From NCBI RefSeq assembly GCF_029892045.1, contig NZ_CP120367.1, positions 248,001 to 312,000 on the forward strand: a DNA stretch of 64,000 bases, given 5' to 3'. The notes beneath the pieces are model-generated. The model saw only the letters and a list, made by a program, of their open reading frames with translations. It did no database searches and had not been told where the DNA came from. The translations under genes were made by a program, and so were the position numbers. This document shows, piece by piece, positions 26,423 to 36,431 of this stretch (position 1 is its first letter; every line of letters starts with the position of its first letter). Source of the stretch: Sinorhizobium numidicum (GTDB lineage Bacteria > Pseudomonadota > Alphaproteobacteria > Rhizobiales > Rhizobiaceae).

Positions 26423-28504
26423 ATGACGCTCCCCGCAATTACATTTCTGATTCCGGCTTACAATGCATCCGGCACATTGGCACAATGCATCGGTAGCCTG
26501 CGTGATCAAACCTTTGCCAACTGGCAGGCCGTCATCGTTGACGATGGCTCCATCGACGACACATTCGAGGTTGCGAAGAGACTCAGCGCAGCGGATGCGC
26601 GTATTGCCGTCTTCAGGCAGGACAACGCGGGAGCTGCTGCCGCGCGAAACCACGCCGCTTCAATGGCTGAGGCGCCTTTCCTCTGCATGCTCGATGCCGA
26701 TGATTGGATCGAGTCCGATTTCGTCGATTGCATGCTTCCCCACGCCTCTGGCGGCCATAGCCCCATCATAGCGCATTGCTTTTACCGCAGGGTGACCGCG
26801 GCAGGCGTGGCGCTGCCGGTCGAGAAAGCGCCTGACCTGACGGGGGATGCGGCCAAGAGGGAATTTTCATCCTATTGCGCCTTGGCGATCCACACCGCTG
26901 TCTTCCCTCGCTCTCTGTTCGACGAGCTTGGTGGAATGGATACACGGTTGGCCACCTGCGAGGAGTGGGACCTCTGGCTTCGCATGGCCTTCTGCGGTGC
27001 AAAGTTTCGTCCCGTGCCCAAGTGCCTGGCCAATTACCGGATGAGGAGCGGATCCTTGTCAAGGGATCCCATGAAATTGGTCCGCGACGCGGTTGCTGTC
27101 ATAACCCGCGCAGCCAGCTTGCGGCAAGGCGACGCTTCCGCTGCGGCGGATCCACATCACCTCGGCCCGGAAATCAGCCAGGTCCGAATGCTTGCCTGGG
27201 TTGCTTCGGTCAATGCGGGAGGCGCAACGGATTTGCCATCGCTGGCCGCACTCTTGCCGATCTTTCCAAATGTCGCCGGCTATGAAGCATTTCTGGCGGA
27301 GGTGACCTTGCATGGCTTGAGAACCGGACTGATGGTTGCGGATGAGGGCGAGGTCCTCGAATGCATTGATGATTGGATCGTTCCTGTCGCTGCCCTGTTT
27401 GATTATTTGGAAGGGCGATCCATGGACGACATTTCACAACTCACTTTGGTTTGCGAAAAGATGGCCGCGGCGCTTAAACCAAACGGATATATCCTCACTG
27501 CGCATGCTCACCTTCGCGGCGATGAGCCGGACCGCACCGGCTTTGATTGGTCCCGCCCCTTCGGCGTTGCGACAATCAAGCAAACATTCGAGAGCGTCCC
27601 TGGGTTGGCTCTGGAAAAGACGATTGAGACCGAGCTCTACGCAATACACCTTTTCCGAAAAGGCGAGGCCAAGAGAACATCTGTCTCCCGTGAAGAATAC
27701 GGCCGCCCTCTTCAGCCCACCGTGGCGAAGTTTATCGTATGGGGGCCCGGAGGTATGGGACGAGCCGCAGCTTGGGAAACCGAGACTACGACCGAAATAC
27801 CTGTTCTGATGTATCATCGTATCGCCGAGGAGGGCCCGGCCACCCTCCTTCGGTACCGCACAACCGCTGAAGATTTCCGCAAGCAATTGCAGTTCCTTCA
27901 TCGTCAGGGGTTCTACGGGTTGAATTCAGTTCAGCTTGGCGCCCTTCTGAAAGACGGCAAGCCGGTACGAGGGCGGCCAGTTCTCGTTACCTTCGACGAT
28001 GCTTACGCAGATTTTGCGACCGATGCCTACCCAATCCTCGAAGATAATGATTTTTCTGCCGATGTGTTCGTTGTAACGGCAAAGGTTGGCGGGCATTCGG
28101 ATTGGGATCGGACCTACGGGGAACCGGCTAAGCTAATGGACTGGGATCAGATAAGGGCGCTACACTCAAAGGGCGTTTCTTTCGGCTCTCACTTGGCCAC
28201 CCATAGACCGGCAAGCTCCCTAGGGGGGGACATGCTGGCGATAGAGGCCCTGGAATCCCGATGCATCCTCGAACGGAAACTGGGAGCAGCGGTAAATTCG
28301 ATAGCTCTCCCTTACGGCATTGCGGACTTCCGAGTGCCCTCCACGCTGGAGAAATGCGGATACGAGATCGCGTTTACGACACGGCAGGCGAAGGTCTCCT
28401 TGCAAGACAACCGCCTAAGCCTTCCCCGCCTTGAAGTAAGGGGCGACCGGCCGTTGGCGGAATTCGCAACTCTCCTCGGGTTGGGAGGCGCGTTTGTCGG
28501 TTGA
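26423..28504 (+). CDS. GT2 / NodS-like methyltransferase fragment / NodB-type deacetylase fusion
   Basis: A 693-residue multidomain protein. Residues 1 to about 240 form a GT2 domain (ITFLIPAYNASGTLAQCIGS, VDDGSIDDT, LDADDWIESDF, CEEWDLWLRMA). Residues about 334-412 match only the C-terminal half of a NodS-like SAM methyltransferase (DDISQLTLVCEKMAAALKPN then DEPDRTGFDWSRPFG); the SAM-binding half is absent. Residues about 470-690 form a CE4/NodB deacetylase with MYHRI, TFDD near 522, SHLATH and LPYG. I infer that a three-domain ancestor lost the methyltransferase N-terminus. The ATG at 26423 is preferred over 26366 because it directly opens the GT2 fold. Confidence 0.8.
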   Translation: MTLPAITFLIPAYNASGTLAQCIGSLRDQTFANWQAVIVDDGSIDDTFEVAKRLSAADARIAVFRQDNAGAAAARNHAASMAEAPFLCMLDADDWIESDFVDCMLPHASGGHSPIIAHCFYRRVTAAGVALPVEKAPDLTGDAAKREFSSYCALAIHTAVFPRSLFDELGGMDTRLATCEEWDLWLRMAFCGAKFRPVPKCLANYRMRSGSLSRDPMKLVRDAVAVITRAASLRQGDASAAADPHHLGPEISQVRMLAWVASVNAGGATDLPSLAALLPIFPNVAGYEAFLAEVTLHGLRTGLMVADEGEVLECIDDWIVPVAALFDYLEGRSMDDISQLTLVCEKMAAALKPNGYILTAHAHLRGDEPDRTGFDWSRPFGVATIKQTFESVPGLALEKTIETELYAIHLFRKGEAKRTSVSREEYGRPLQPTVAKFIVWGPGGMGRAAAWETETTTEIPVLMYHRIAEEGPATLLRYRTTAEDFRKQLQFLHRQGFYGLNSVQLGALLKDGKPVRGRPVLVTFDDAYADFATDAYPILEDNDFSADVFVVTAKVGGHSDWDRTYGEPAKLMDWDQIRALHSKGVSFGSHLATHRPASSLGGDMLAIEALESRCILERKLGAAVNSIALPYGIADFRVPSTLEKCGYEIAFTTRQAKVSLQDNRLSLPRLEVRGDRPLAEFATLLGLGGAFVG

Positions 28505-29564
28505 ACCTGGTATTGTTCGGAACGGTCCTCTCGTTAGCGTCATCATTCCAGCGTACAACGCGGCAAGGACGCTCGAGGAGACCCTGATCAGCGTCCGGAA
28601 TCAAACCTATCGCAATCTTGAGATCATTGTTGTCGATGATGGCTCGAAAGACAGTACATTCGAGTTGGCGCAAAAGCATGCCAAGGCTGATGCGCGCATC
28701 CTCATCCACCGGCGGGCCAATGGGGGCGTAGCCAAGGCGCGCAATGCCGGGATCGCTCTGGCGAAGGGACAATATATCGCCCCCGTCGATGCAGATGACC
28801 TTTGGGATCATTGCAAGATCGAGCGCCAGGTGCAGGTGATGCTGCAAATGGCGGAAGGCCATGGCGTCGTTTATAACTGGTATGCGGCAATTGACGAGGA
28901 CAGCATTGTCGTTGGCTATTCCGGCCCAAATTTCTCTAGAGGACAGGTTTTTGAAGAACTGCTAAGGCATAATTTCATCGGAAATGGCAGCACGCCGCTA
29001 ATGCCCCGTGTCGATTTAATCGCCTGCGGCGGTTATGACCCCTCTTTGCGCGAGCGCGGGGCGGAGGGTTGCGAGGACCTGAAGCTATATCTCGCTCTGG
29101 CGGAACGGCTGCCTTTCGAGCTGGTGCCCGACTATCTGACCGGCTACCGCTTTAGCAACGGCAACTTGTCCAGCAATGCCTGTAGCATGGTGCGGTCATA
29201 CGACATGGTCGTATCGCCTATTCGGGCGCGCAGGCCGGAACTTGCATCGCTCATCGACGAGGCGAGCTTTTTTACAGCCCGCTGGTACTTCCAAATAGCA
29301 TTCCGGGCTCGAGATCATAAGCAGATCACGAAGCTGGTCCCGCTCATGGTTGCCAACCACCCGGCTCGTTTAGCAAAGCATGGGATCCGCGTCGGCTGGC
29401 GCAGTCTGAAGGCGATTGGCCGATGCGTCTTCCGGCAAAAACTGGTAAGCCAGACCGCATTTCCGACTCCTGAAATGGGCATCCCGTATTCTTCAAGCCG
29501 CGAAATGAGTCCTGATGCCATCAAATCTAACTCTGGTTCTCAACCGGGGCTTTGGCGAAGATGA
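28494..29564 (+). CDS. GT2-family glycosyltransferase
   Basis: A 356-residue GT-A enzyme: VSVIIPAYNAARTLEETLIS, VVDDGSKDST, VDADDLWDHCKI, a GNGSTPLM acceptor-side motif and GCEDLKLYLALAER. It uses a TTG start overlapping the end of the fusion gene by 11 bases, so it is translationally coupled. It is a clear paralogue of the GT2 at 31888-32988 (shared GNGS, GCED and SMxSN-type segments). It probably adds a sugar to the same glycan as the fusion protein. Confidence 0.85.
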   Translation: MSVEPGIVRNGPLVSVIIPAYNAARTLEETLISVRNQTYRNLEIIVVDDGSKDSTFELAQKHAKADARILIHRRANGGVAKARNAGIALAKGQYIAPVDADDLWDHCKIERQVQVMLQMAEGHGVVYNWYAAIDEDSIVVGYSGPNFSRGQVFEELLRHNFIGNGSTPLMPRVDLIACGGYDPSLRERGAEGCEDLKLYLALAERLPFELVPDYLTGYRFSNGNLSSNACSMVRSYDMVVSPIRARRPELASLIDEASFFTARWYFQIAFRARDHKQITKLVPLMVANHPARLAKHGIRVGWRSLKAIGRCVFRQKLVSQTAFPTPEMGIPYSSSREMSPDAIKSNSGSQPGLWRR

Positions 29565-31303
29565 GCAAAGCGGATGCACTGACGTTTGGGAGAGATGGCA
29601 AGCGCCGCCATCGCGTAGTCTTCGGGATAGTGCACCAGCTGCGTGAGTTTATTCCGTCCCTTTATCTCGTTACCGGATTGATGGTGGCGACTGGTATCCT
29701 GTCTGGCCTTGCGGAGATGGTCGGAATTACCTTGCTCATCAGCCTCATATTCCTCATCGCCCAGGATGCCCCCACAGTTGATCAGCCCCTAGCTTGGCTA
29801 CCTAGGATAATTAGCGATTTCGATGTTAGCCTGCCAAAGGGGGTCGTCATCGGCATTCTCGCGGGAGCCATCGTATTGCGGCTGCTGCTGGGCCTTGCGA
29901 ATGGCCTGATCGGAAGTTTCGTCGCCCACCACATCAGCGAGCGAATTCGTGGAAAACTCTACGATAAAATACTGGATCTGGCGTTCCAGGACATTGGCCG
30001 GCATGACAGGGGCGAGCTGATTACGATCCTTTCCACCGAGTCCTACACCGTCGCCGGCGCCCATGCGAGCCTGGTTCGCCTCGGCGTGAATATAGGTACA
30101 ATCGTGATATTCGGCATCGGCATGCTGGGCATTGCCTGGCCAATTGCCCTGGTCGGCCTCGCCTTCGGGGTCGTTCACAATGCGACGATGAGGCTGTTCG
30201 CCACTTCCTACAGGCGGCTGGGCAAGGCCCTCAGTGGCTCCCTCGAGGACCTGACCCAACTGAGCTGGACCACGCTACTAACGCTGAAGGCCGTTCGAAG
30301 TTTTGGCCTTGAGGACAAGCAGCGTTCTCTGTTCGCCAACCTGTCGCATGAGGTTGCACGAAAGTTGAGACGGTCGGAGCAACTGGGTGCGATTACGTCC
30401 ATTCTCAGCGAAGCTCTCATTTTCGGCGTTCTCCTGGGCATTATGCTCTTTTCCAGTTTCCTCGCGGTGGATTTTCCCGCCGCCCTTTCGGCCACAGTGC
30501 TCCTCTATCGCCTTCAGCCGCATATCAACGAGCTCGACCAACAAATCCTGCACCTTCATGAGATGGAAACTCCGCTTCAGCGTGTTTTCACTCTGCTGGC
30601 ACAGCCGGGCGAACGGCATTTGAACACGAGGGGTTTTCCCTCGCGCGGGGTGGAGCGCGCGATAGAGTTCAAGAACGTGACCTTCCGCTACCCCGACACC
30701 CCACGCCCCGCGATTGAGAGCATCAGCTTCTTCATCAAGTCTGGTGAAAAAACCGCGCTTGTCGGGCCGAGCGGCGCTGGCAAAACGACCATCATGAATT
30801 TGATCCTTCGCCTGGCTGAGCCCACCTCAGGAAGCATTGTCGTCGACGGTACGAGTCTCCAGAACATCCAACGCAGCAGCTGGCTTCAGCAGTTGGCAAT
30901 TGCGGGGCAGGATGTGGAGCTGATGGAGGGAACCGTTCGCGAGAACATCCTTTTCTACAGGGACTTCCCCGATGAGGATGTGCGATGGGCTGCGGAGCTG
31001 GCGGGCGCCGCTGAATTCATCGATGAACTCTCTTACGGCTATGAGGAATGGCTGGGTGACGAAGCGGTCAAACTGTCTGTTGGCCAGAGGCAACGTATTG
31101 GCCTTGCCCGCGCCCTGGTCGGGCGCAAGAATACACTCTTTCTGGATGAAGCCACGAACGCGCTGGATGAAGAAACAGAGATGCGCGTGCTCACCCGCAT
31201 CCTGGATGAATACAAAGAGAAGACTGTGGTCGTCATCAGCCATCGCCAAAAGGTTGCCGCGCTGATGACAAACAGGATCAATCTCGGTGGCCATCCCGGT
31301 TGA
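29561..31303 (+). CDS. ABC exporter (MsbA/PglK-type half transporter)
   Basis: About 580 residues from ATG 29561, which overlaps the GT2 stop as ATGA. Residues 1 to about 345 hold six membrane segments. The nucleotide-binding domain has Walker A GPSGAGKT, a Q-loop region, the signature LSVGQRQRIGLARAL, Walker B TLFLDEATNALDEETE and the H-loop ISHRQKV. It is a homodimeric lipid or oligosaccharide exporter by family. Following two glycosyltransferases, it may flip a lipid-linked or lipid-modified glycan. The signature reads LSVGQ instead of LSGGQ. Confidence 0.88.
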   Translation: MSKADALTFGRDGKRRHRVVFGIVHQLREFIPSLYLVTGLMVATGILSGLAEMVGITLLISLIFLIAQDAPTVDQPLAWLPRIISDFDVSLPKGVVIGILAGAIVLRLLLGLANGLIGSFVAHHISERIRGKLYDKILDLAFQDIGRHDRGELITILSTESYTVAGAHASLVRLGVNIGTIVIFGIGMLGIAWPIALVGLAFGVVHNATMRLFATSYRRLGKALSGSLEDLTQLSWTTLLTLKAVRSFGLEDKQRSLFANLSHEVARKLRRSEQLGAITSILSEALIFGVLLGIMLFSSFLAVDFPAALSATVLLYRLQPHINELDQQILHLHEMETPLQRVFTLLAQPGERHLNTRGFPSRGVERAIEFKNVTFRYPDTPRPAIESISFFIKSGEKTALVGPSGAGKTTIMNLILRLAEPTSGSIVVDGTSLQNIQRSSWLQQLAIAGQDVELMEGTVRENILFYRDFPDEDVRWAAELAGAAEFIDELSYGYEEWLGDEAVKLSVGQRQRIGLARALVGRKNTLFLDEATNALDEETEMRVLTRILDEYKEKTVVVISHRQKVAALMTNRINLGGHPG

Positions 31304-31427
31304 GTGTATCCGGTGAGGACGTCGCCCTACTCTGCTTCGAGGTCAAGTGGCGGCGAGCGCGTGATTGCTTATTTCGATGTGAAATCGTCCGCGATATGGC
31401 GTAGCTTGGCCACGCCTGACATCGCGC

Positions 31428-31808
31428 TTAGTCATTTCCACGCCTTGCTGGTGGGAACATATTTCGCGACATCCTCTCGATCCGCCTTTTTCCCGTGGCC
31501 GTATGCTGATGAGCGCGGACACAGGAACTGTCGATCATGACGACGGCGCCCTCGAGGGCCTTTGCAATCGGGCGCGAGACAGATCCCAAACAACCAAACA
31601 CCCGCCTTCCTCCATCGTACAAAACCGTTGTGGAATTGCTGTAAAGTCCATATCGCTCCGGCACGTCCGCCCAAGGTGAACCAGTGCGGAACCGCCGCAA
31701 AACGCCGTTGATCACCCGTCGGTCATCGACCCGCGGCACGCCGCGGCTCTTGTTCGGCAACAGGGGCTGAATAATCGCCCACGACGACGGGTCACGCGAG
31801 GCCTCCAA
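31428..31808 (-). pseudogene. IS5-family (IS427 group) transposase remnant
   Basis: The minus frame begins SWAIIQPLLPNKSRGVPRVD and continues to SPWADVPERYGLYSN, the start of IS427-type transposases. The frame then shifts; the VRWRKAGVW piece appears in another frame, and MIDSSCVRAHQHTATGK returns in the first. The C-terminal catalytic part is absent. The 31304-31427 stretch holds nothing else I can name. Confidence 0.8.
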
Positions 31809-31887
31809 ATAAAAGCCTCATTGAATCACCATCTTACCATGCAAGAAACGCGGTTTATGAGTTTGCGCCCTTAGTGAGGGTCATGAA

Positions 31888-32988
31888 ATGGGTGAAGACC
31901 ACAACCTTGATAATATCCGCGTGGCCGTGGTAATTCCTGCATACAATGCCGAACTTTATATTAGCGAGACCCTGAAAAGCGTCGCGGAGCAAACGCACCA
32001 GAATCTAGAAATCATGATCGTTGATGACGGATCGACCGACAGCACACCCACAATTTGTCGTGCTTTCACCGCCTCGGATGGACGTGTAAAGGTTATATCA
32101 ACTTCAAACCACGGCGTTGCCGCTGCAAGAAATCGGGGCATCAAAGAGACAAGCGCTGAGTATATCGCATTTCTCGATGCAGACGATATTTGGCATCCCA
32201 CTTATATCGACCGGCAATTGAGCGCCCTACATGAACTACCGCCGGAATGGGGGGCCGTTTACGCCCTTTACCGTCTGATTGATGCTCATGGACGATGCTT
32301 CGGCTCTGGTCCCGCTGTCCATGCCCGTGGGTATATTTTTGCACGCCACTTGGCTTTTAAATTCGTTGGCAACGGAAGCGGTCTTATGGTTCGCCGGCGA
32401 GTCATCGAAAAAATAGGCGGATACGATCCTTCCTATGCAGCGCAAAATCTTGAGGGTTGTGAAGACTTTGACCTGGAGATCAGGATCGCCCGGCACTTCA
32501 ACGTAGAGGTAGTTCCTCTAGGTCTGGTCGGTTACCGCATCCATGCCGGTAGCATGTCGTCCAACCGGGAAAGAATGGCGAAGGCCGCGATCGAAGTCAC
32601 CAGGAGATGCATCGCACGAACCGGACCGTTGCCTGATATCGTCGTGCGCAATGCACTGCTCTCAGCCCATGTCTATGCCATCTTCAATTTTCTCGAGGCC
32701 CGAAAACTCGTGCCCCTTCTGAAGTCCTTAGCGGCCATACTAGGATGCGACGCTTTGCTTGGTTCTGCTATCCTTTTCATCCTGATCCGCAGACCGATAG
32801 GCAAAGCGAAGCGTGCCCTTAAACGCCTATGGAAATATACTACGCGCGATGCGGAGCCGCCCGCAAAGCGGTTTCTAGATATCCCCCTGGATGCGCCGTT
32901 GTACGATGCTCCTTCAGTTTTCAGAACACCACGTAGGATGGTCCTTCTGGAGAAGGCGGATCATGAATTCCCGCAGACCTTGCACTAG
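31888..32988 (+). CDS. GT2-family glycosyltransferase
   Basis: A 366-residue enzyme with VAVVIPAYNAELYISETLKS, IVDDGSTDST, LDADDIWHPTYIDRQ, GNGSGLMVRR, EGCEDFDLEIRIA and GSMSSNRERM. It is paralogous to the GT2 at 28494-29564. A GAGGG lies upstream of ATG 31888. It is separated from the ABC exporter by an IS5 remnant, suggesting that the two GT2 genes once lay closer in the cluster. Confidence 0.85.
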   Translation: MGEDHNLDNIRVAVVIPAYNAELYISETLKSVAEQTHQNLEIMIVDDGSTDSTPTICRAFTASDGRVKVISTSNHGVAAARNRGIKETSAEYIAFLDADDIWHPTYIDRQLSALHELPPEWGAVYALYRLIDAHGRCFGSGPAVHARGYIFARHLAFKFVGNGSGLMVRRRVIEKIGGYDPSYAAQNLEGCEDFDLEIRIARHFNVEVVPLGLVGYRIHAGSMSSNRERMAKAAIEVTRRCIARTGPLPDIVVRNALLSAHVYAIFNFLEARKLVPLLKSLAAILGCDALLGSAILFILIRRPIGKAKRALKRLWKYTTRDAEPPAKRFLDIPLDAPLYDAPSVFRTPRRMVLLEKADHEFPQTLH

Positions 32989-33225
32989 CGTCGGTCTATT
33001 TTGCTCCATTAAGATTGCCGCGGTCGACTGCACTCGGGAAGACCGGACCCCCTCGGTGCGGGATGAGAAGGCTGTTCAATTTTCCGCGTTACTTGCGCGC
33101 TTCTAATGCCGATTTTGCGGCCGCTTTCAATATGGCGAGCTATGTCACTTTGCGCGGACTAGGATGCATTGATTCCAGCCGTTGCACTATCGCGTTGATA
33201 TCGCGCCCATACATGTTTGACTTGG
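32989..33225. other. Non-coding stretch before the MFS remnant
   Basis: About 237 bases. No gene or regulatory site was recognised. It leads into a truncated transporter and probably contains a recombination junction. Confidence 0.3.
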
Positions 33226-33462
33226 CTTTCGCTGAATCCGGCGAGTTTCCGAGTTCTAGCGGGCGCGACGGGCGGAATCGCGCTGATCAATACGATCGGC
33301 AATATCGCCGGTTTCGCCACTCCGTACATCACTGGCGTGGTTAAGGACGCGACCGGGTTCTACGAGCTTCCGATGTTTGTCGCTGGGGGATCGATGCTCG
33401 TCTCCGCGCTGCTCGCCTTTTCTATCGGCGCAAAGGTGAAGGACCCTGCGATCTGCGCTTGA
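33226..33462 (+). pseudogene. MFS transporter, C-terminal remnant
   Basis: The frame encodes AGATGGIALINTIGNIAGFA then PYITGVVKDATG and one more hydrophobic segment. This matches the last two or three helices of anion:cation symporter-type MFS proteins (tartrate/glucarate family). Everything upstream is missing. It marks the edge between the accessory glycan region and the molybdenum hydroxylase genes. Confidence 0.75.
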
Positions 33463-33517
33463 TAAGGCGCATTCGGCTCGATCCCCGGGCGGCCATGCGG
33501 CCGGCCGGGGACGCGAA

Positions 33518-35734
33518 TTATGCGTTGAGCGATCTCGCGAACGGCATGACGCGGATGCGCTTGCCGAGCGCCCTGTAGGCGGCATTGGCAACTGCAGGGC
33601 CGATGGGCGGAACGCCGGGCTCGCCGATGCCGGAAGGCGGGTTGGCAGAGGCGACGATGTGAACCTCGACCTTCGGCATCGCATCGATCCTCAGCGGCGT
33701 ATACATGTCGAAGTTGCCCTGATCGACCCGGCCGTCGGTGAGCGTGATTTCTTCGGCGAGTATCGCGCTCAGCCCGAAGCCGATCCCGCCCTCTACCTGG
33801 GCGCGGACCTGGTCCGGGTTGATCGCCAGACCGCAATCCACCGCAGCGACGACGCGTTCGACCCTGATCTGGCCATTCCCGTCGGTCGAAATCTCGGCGA
33901 TCTGCGCCACCACAGAGCCGAAGCTCTCGGCGATGGCGACACCCCGGAACCGGCCTTCGGGCAGCGGCTTTTTCCACTCTGCCTTTTCTGCCGCGAGCTT
34001 GAGGACGGTTGCGTGGCGGGATTCCGGCTCGAGCATGGAGAGACGAAATTCTATCGGATCTCGTCCTGCCGCCTCCGCAACTTCATCCATGAAGACTTCG
34101 GCTGCAAAGGCCGTGTGCGTCGAGCCGACCGAGCGCCACCATAGAACGGGAACGCCCACCTCCGTGGACGTCAGGCCGACCGTCTGGTTTGGAATGGCAT
34201 AGGGCAGGTTGTTTGCCCCCTCGACGGAGGTCGGGTCGACCCCATTCTTGACCATTCCTTCCCATGCAGTCTTCGCCATGATGGACTGGCCGACCACGTG
34301 ATTGCTCCACGCCACAAGCTTGCCGTTCTCGTCGATGCCGGCCTTGAGACTATGCGCATAGGCCGGGCGATAGCGGCCCGCGCGCATGTCGTCCTCCCGC
34401 GTCCACTGCACCTTGACCGGCGCGCGGAAATTGATCGCCCGCGCCGCGTGCACCGCCTCGACGACGACATCGCCGTCGAAGACGGCCCGCCGGCCAAAGC
34501 TGCCACCGGTTTTCATCACGTGCAGGCGCACCTTTTCCGGGGTCACGCCGGCGGCCTCGCCGGCGAGCATCTGGTATACGTCCGGGAGTTGATGCCCGCC
34601 CCAGACCTCGAGCGTGCCGTCGTCGTTCATGCGGGCGACTGCGTTCAGCGGTTCCATGGCGGCATGCGCCAGATAAGGGAACTCGAACCCTGCCTCGATG
34701 ACCTTTGCAGAGCTTGCGAAGGCAGCCTCGGCGTCACCGTCGTTGCGCGCGACCGCGGCCGGGGTTTTCTTTGCAAGATCGCGATACATGGACATCAACT
34801 GAGGCGTTCCGCGCTTTTCCGCCGCCGCCTCGTCCCACTCGACGGTGACCGCTTCGCGCCCCTTGGTCGCTGCCCACATATGCTCGCCTATCACGGCGAT
34901 GCCGCGCGGCGTTTCGACCACGTCGACGACGCCCTTGACGGCGCGTGCCGCCGAGGCATCGAAGGATTTCGCCTTCGCACCGAACAGGGGTGGATGGATC
35001 ATCACCGCCGTCAGCATGCCGGGAAGTTTGACATCGATCGTGTATTGCTCGGTCCCGTTCGCCTTGCGGGCGCTGTCGAAACGCTTCAGCCCGGCATTAC
35101 CAATTAGCTTCCAGTCGCCGGGCTGCTTAAGCGCCACATCAGTCGGTACCGGCATCGCCGCCGCCTTGGCGGCAAAATCGCCGAAGCCGCCGCTCTTGCC
35201 GGAAGGATGGGCGAGAATGCCGCTCTCCACGGTGATCTCCGCCGCATCGACGCCCCATTCGGACGCAGCAGCGGCGACAAGCATGGCGCGGGCCGCAGCG
35301 CCCGCCTTGCGATAACGTTCCCATGAGGTCGCCATGGAGGTCGAGCCTCCGGTTCCCTGCATGGTGCCGCCGAAGGCGATGTTGCCGTAGGCCTTGATAT
35401 TGCCAGCGGCCCCCTTCACGTCGATCGCCGACCAGTCCGCGTCGAGTTCTTCTGCCACCAAAGTGGCGACACCGTTATAGGAACCCTGGCCCATCTCGAA
35501 CTGTGACGAGAGGATGGTCACTTTTCCGTCGCCGTCGATCGTAAGGTAGGGCGAAAAGGAATGCTCGCCCTTCGCCGCCGTTGTCTCGGTGGCGGACGCC
35601 GGCGATGCGGACAGGAGGTGAAAGCCGACTGCTATTCCGGTGCCGGCGGCGAGCGCTCCGAGCAGGAACTGCCGCCGGGACGCCTGGACCCGTGTGGCGG
35701 GAAGGGCAATCGATTGCATCAGTTTGGGGATCAT
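33518..35734 (-). CDS. iorB: Isoquinoline 1-oxidoreductase-type molybdopterin subunit
   Basis: A 738-residue molybdenum hydroxylase large subunit of the one-chain IorB type. An N-terminal twin-arginine signal ([16 protein letters not shown], residues about 19-34) directs export with its cofactor. Family landmarks include [32 protein letters not shown] and the C-terminal catalytic Glu in GIGEPGVPP. Relatives oxidise aldehydes or N-heterocycles in the periplasm. It starts three bases after the iron-sulphur subunit. No cytochrome c subunit or XdhC-type maturation factor is present nearby. Confidence 0.88.
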   Translation of the reverse strand: MIPKLMQSIALPATRVQASRRQFLLGALAAGTGIAVGFHLLSASPASATETTAAKGEHSFSPYLTIDGDGKVTILSSQFEMGQGSYNGVATLVAEELDADWSAIDVKGAAGNIKAYGNIAFGGTMQGTGGSTSMATSWERYRKAGAAARAMLVAAAASEWGVDAAEITVESGILAHPSGKSGGFGDFAAKAAAMPVPTDVALKQPGDWKLIGNAGLKRFDSARKANGTEQYTIDVKLPGMLTAVMIHPPLFGAKAKSFDASAARAVKGVVDVVETPRGIAVIGEHMWAATKGREAVTVEWDEAAAEKRGTPQLMSMYRDLAKKTPAAVARNDGDAEAAFASSAKVIEAGFEFPYLAHAAMEPLNAVARMNDDGTLEVWGGHQLPDVYQMLAGEAAGVTPEKVRLHVMKTGGSFGRRAVFDGDVVVEAVHAARAINFRAPVKVQWTREDDMRAGRYRPAYAHSLKAGIDENGKLVAWSNHVVGQSIMAKTAWEGMVKNGVDPTSVEGANNLPYAIPNQTVGLTSTEVGVPVLWWRSVGSTHTAFAAEVFMDEVAEAAGRDPIEFRLSMLEPESRHATVLKLAAEKAEWKKPLPEGRFRGVAIAESFGSVVAQIAEISTDGNGQIRVERVVAAVDCGLAINPDQVRAQVEGGIGFGLSAILAEEITLTDGRVDQGNFDMYTPLRIDAMPKVEVHIVASANPPSGIGEPGVPPIGPAVANAAYRALGKRIRVMPFARSLNA

Positions 35735-35737
35735 GAC

Positions 35738-36196
35738 TTAGGCCTCCAGGCGCTTAGCGGCTTCGTGAATGCCGGCACGGATTCGCTGATAGGTGGCGCA
35801 ACGACAGAGATTGCCGGACATCGCCGTGTCGATATCCGCGTCGCTGGGCTTCGGATTGTTCGTCAAGAGGTCTGTCGCCGACATGATCTGTCCCGACTGA
35901 CAGTAGCCGCACTGAGGGACGTCAAGATCGGCCCAGACGGCCTGGACCGTTTCCGCGACCTCGCCTTTCAGCCCCTCGACGGTGGTCACCTGTGCGCCCT
36001 CAATGTCGCCGACAAGGGTCTGACAGGACCGTACCGGCGCGCCGTCGACATAAACGGTGCAGGCGCCGCACTGCGCCATGCCGCAGCCGAACTTCGTACC
36101 GGTCAGTCCGACAAGATCGCGGATCACCCAAAGAAGCGGCATATCCGCCTCGGCTTCGACCGCATGTTCGACGCCGTTGATCGTAACAGTTACCAT
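35738..36196 (-). CDS. iorA: Isoquinoline 1-oxidoreductase-type [2Fe-2S] subunit
   Basis: A 152-residue protein with a plant-type 2Fe-2S site (CGMAQCGACTVYVDG and a later Cys) and a C-terminal helical 2Fe-2S domain (CGYCQSGQ and CRCATY). ATG 36196 is preferred because GAGGAG lies just upstream; the longer frame to 36271 adds an unrelated leader. It lacks its own signal peptide and is expected to ride out with the Tat-tagged large subunit. It relays electrons from the molybdenum centre. Confidence 0.9.
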   Translation of the reverse strand: MVTVTINGVEHAVEAEADMPLLWVIRDLVGLTGTKFGCGMAQCGACTVYVDGAPVRSCQTLVGDIEGAQVTTVEGLKGEVAETVQAVWADLDVPQCGYCQSGQIMSATDLLTNNPKPSDADIDTAMSGNLCRCATYQRIRAGIHEAAKRLEA

Positions 36197-36431
36197 GATG
36201 CTCTCCTCGCGTTTGAGGCGCGTGGTGTCGGATGCGCGTTCCGGACATGCCGCTTCACGCGCCGCAGCCATTCGCCAGACTGCGACCGCAGCTTAGAAGA
36301 CCATTCGGCAGCCCGGTAGATTCAATCCTGTCGGATTATTGCCTATTCCTGTCGATATGACGCGATTGTGAACATCGCAGAGTCGTGACGGCCGCCCGAC
36401 TGCCGCTTTCCTGTGTTCGGCAGCGCCGGCG

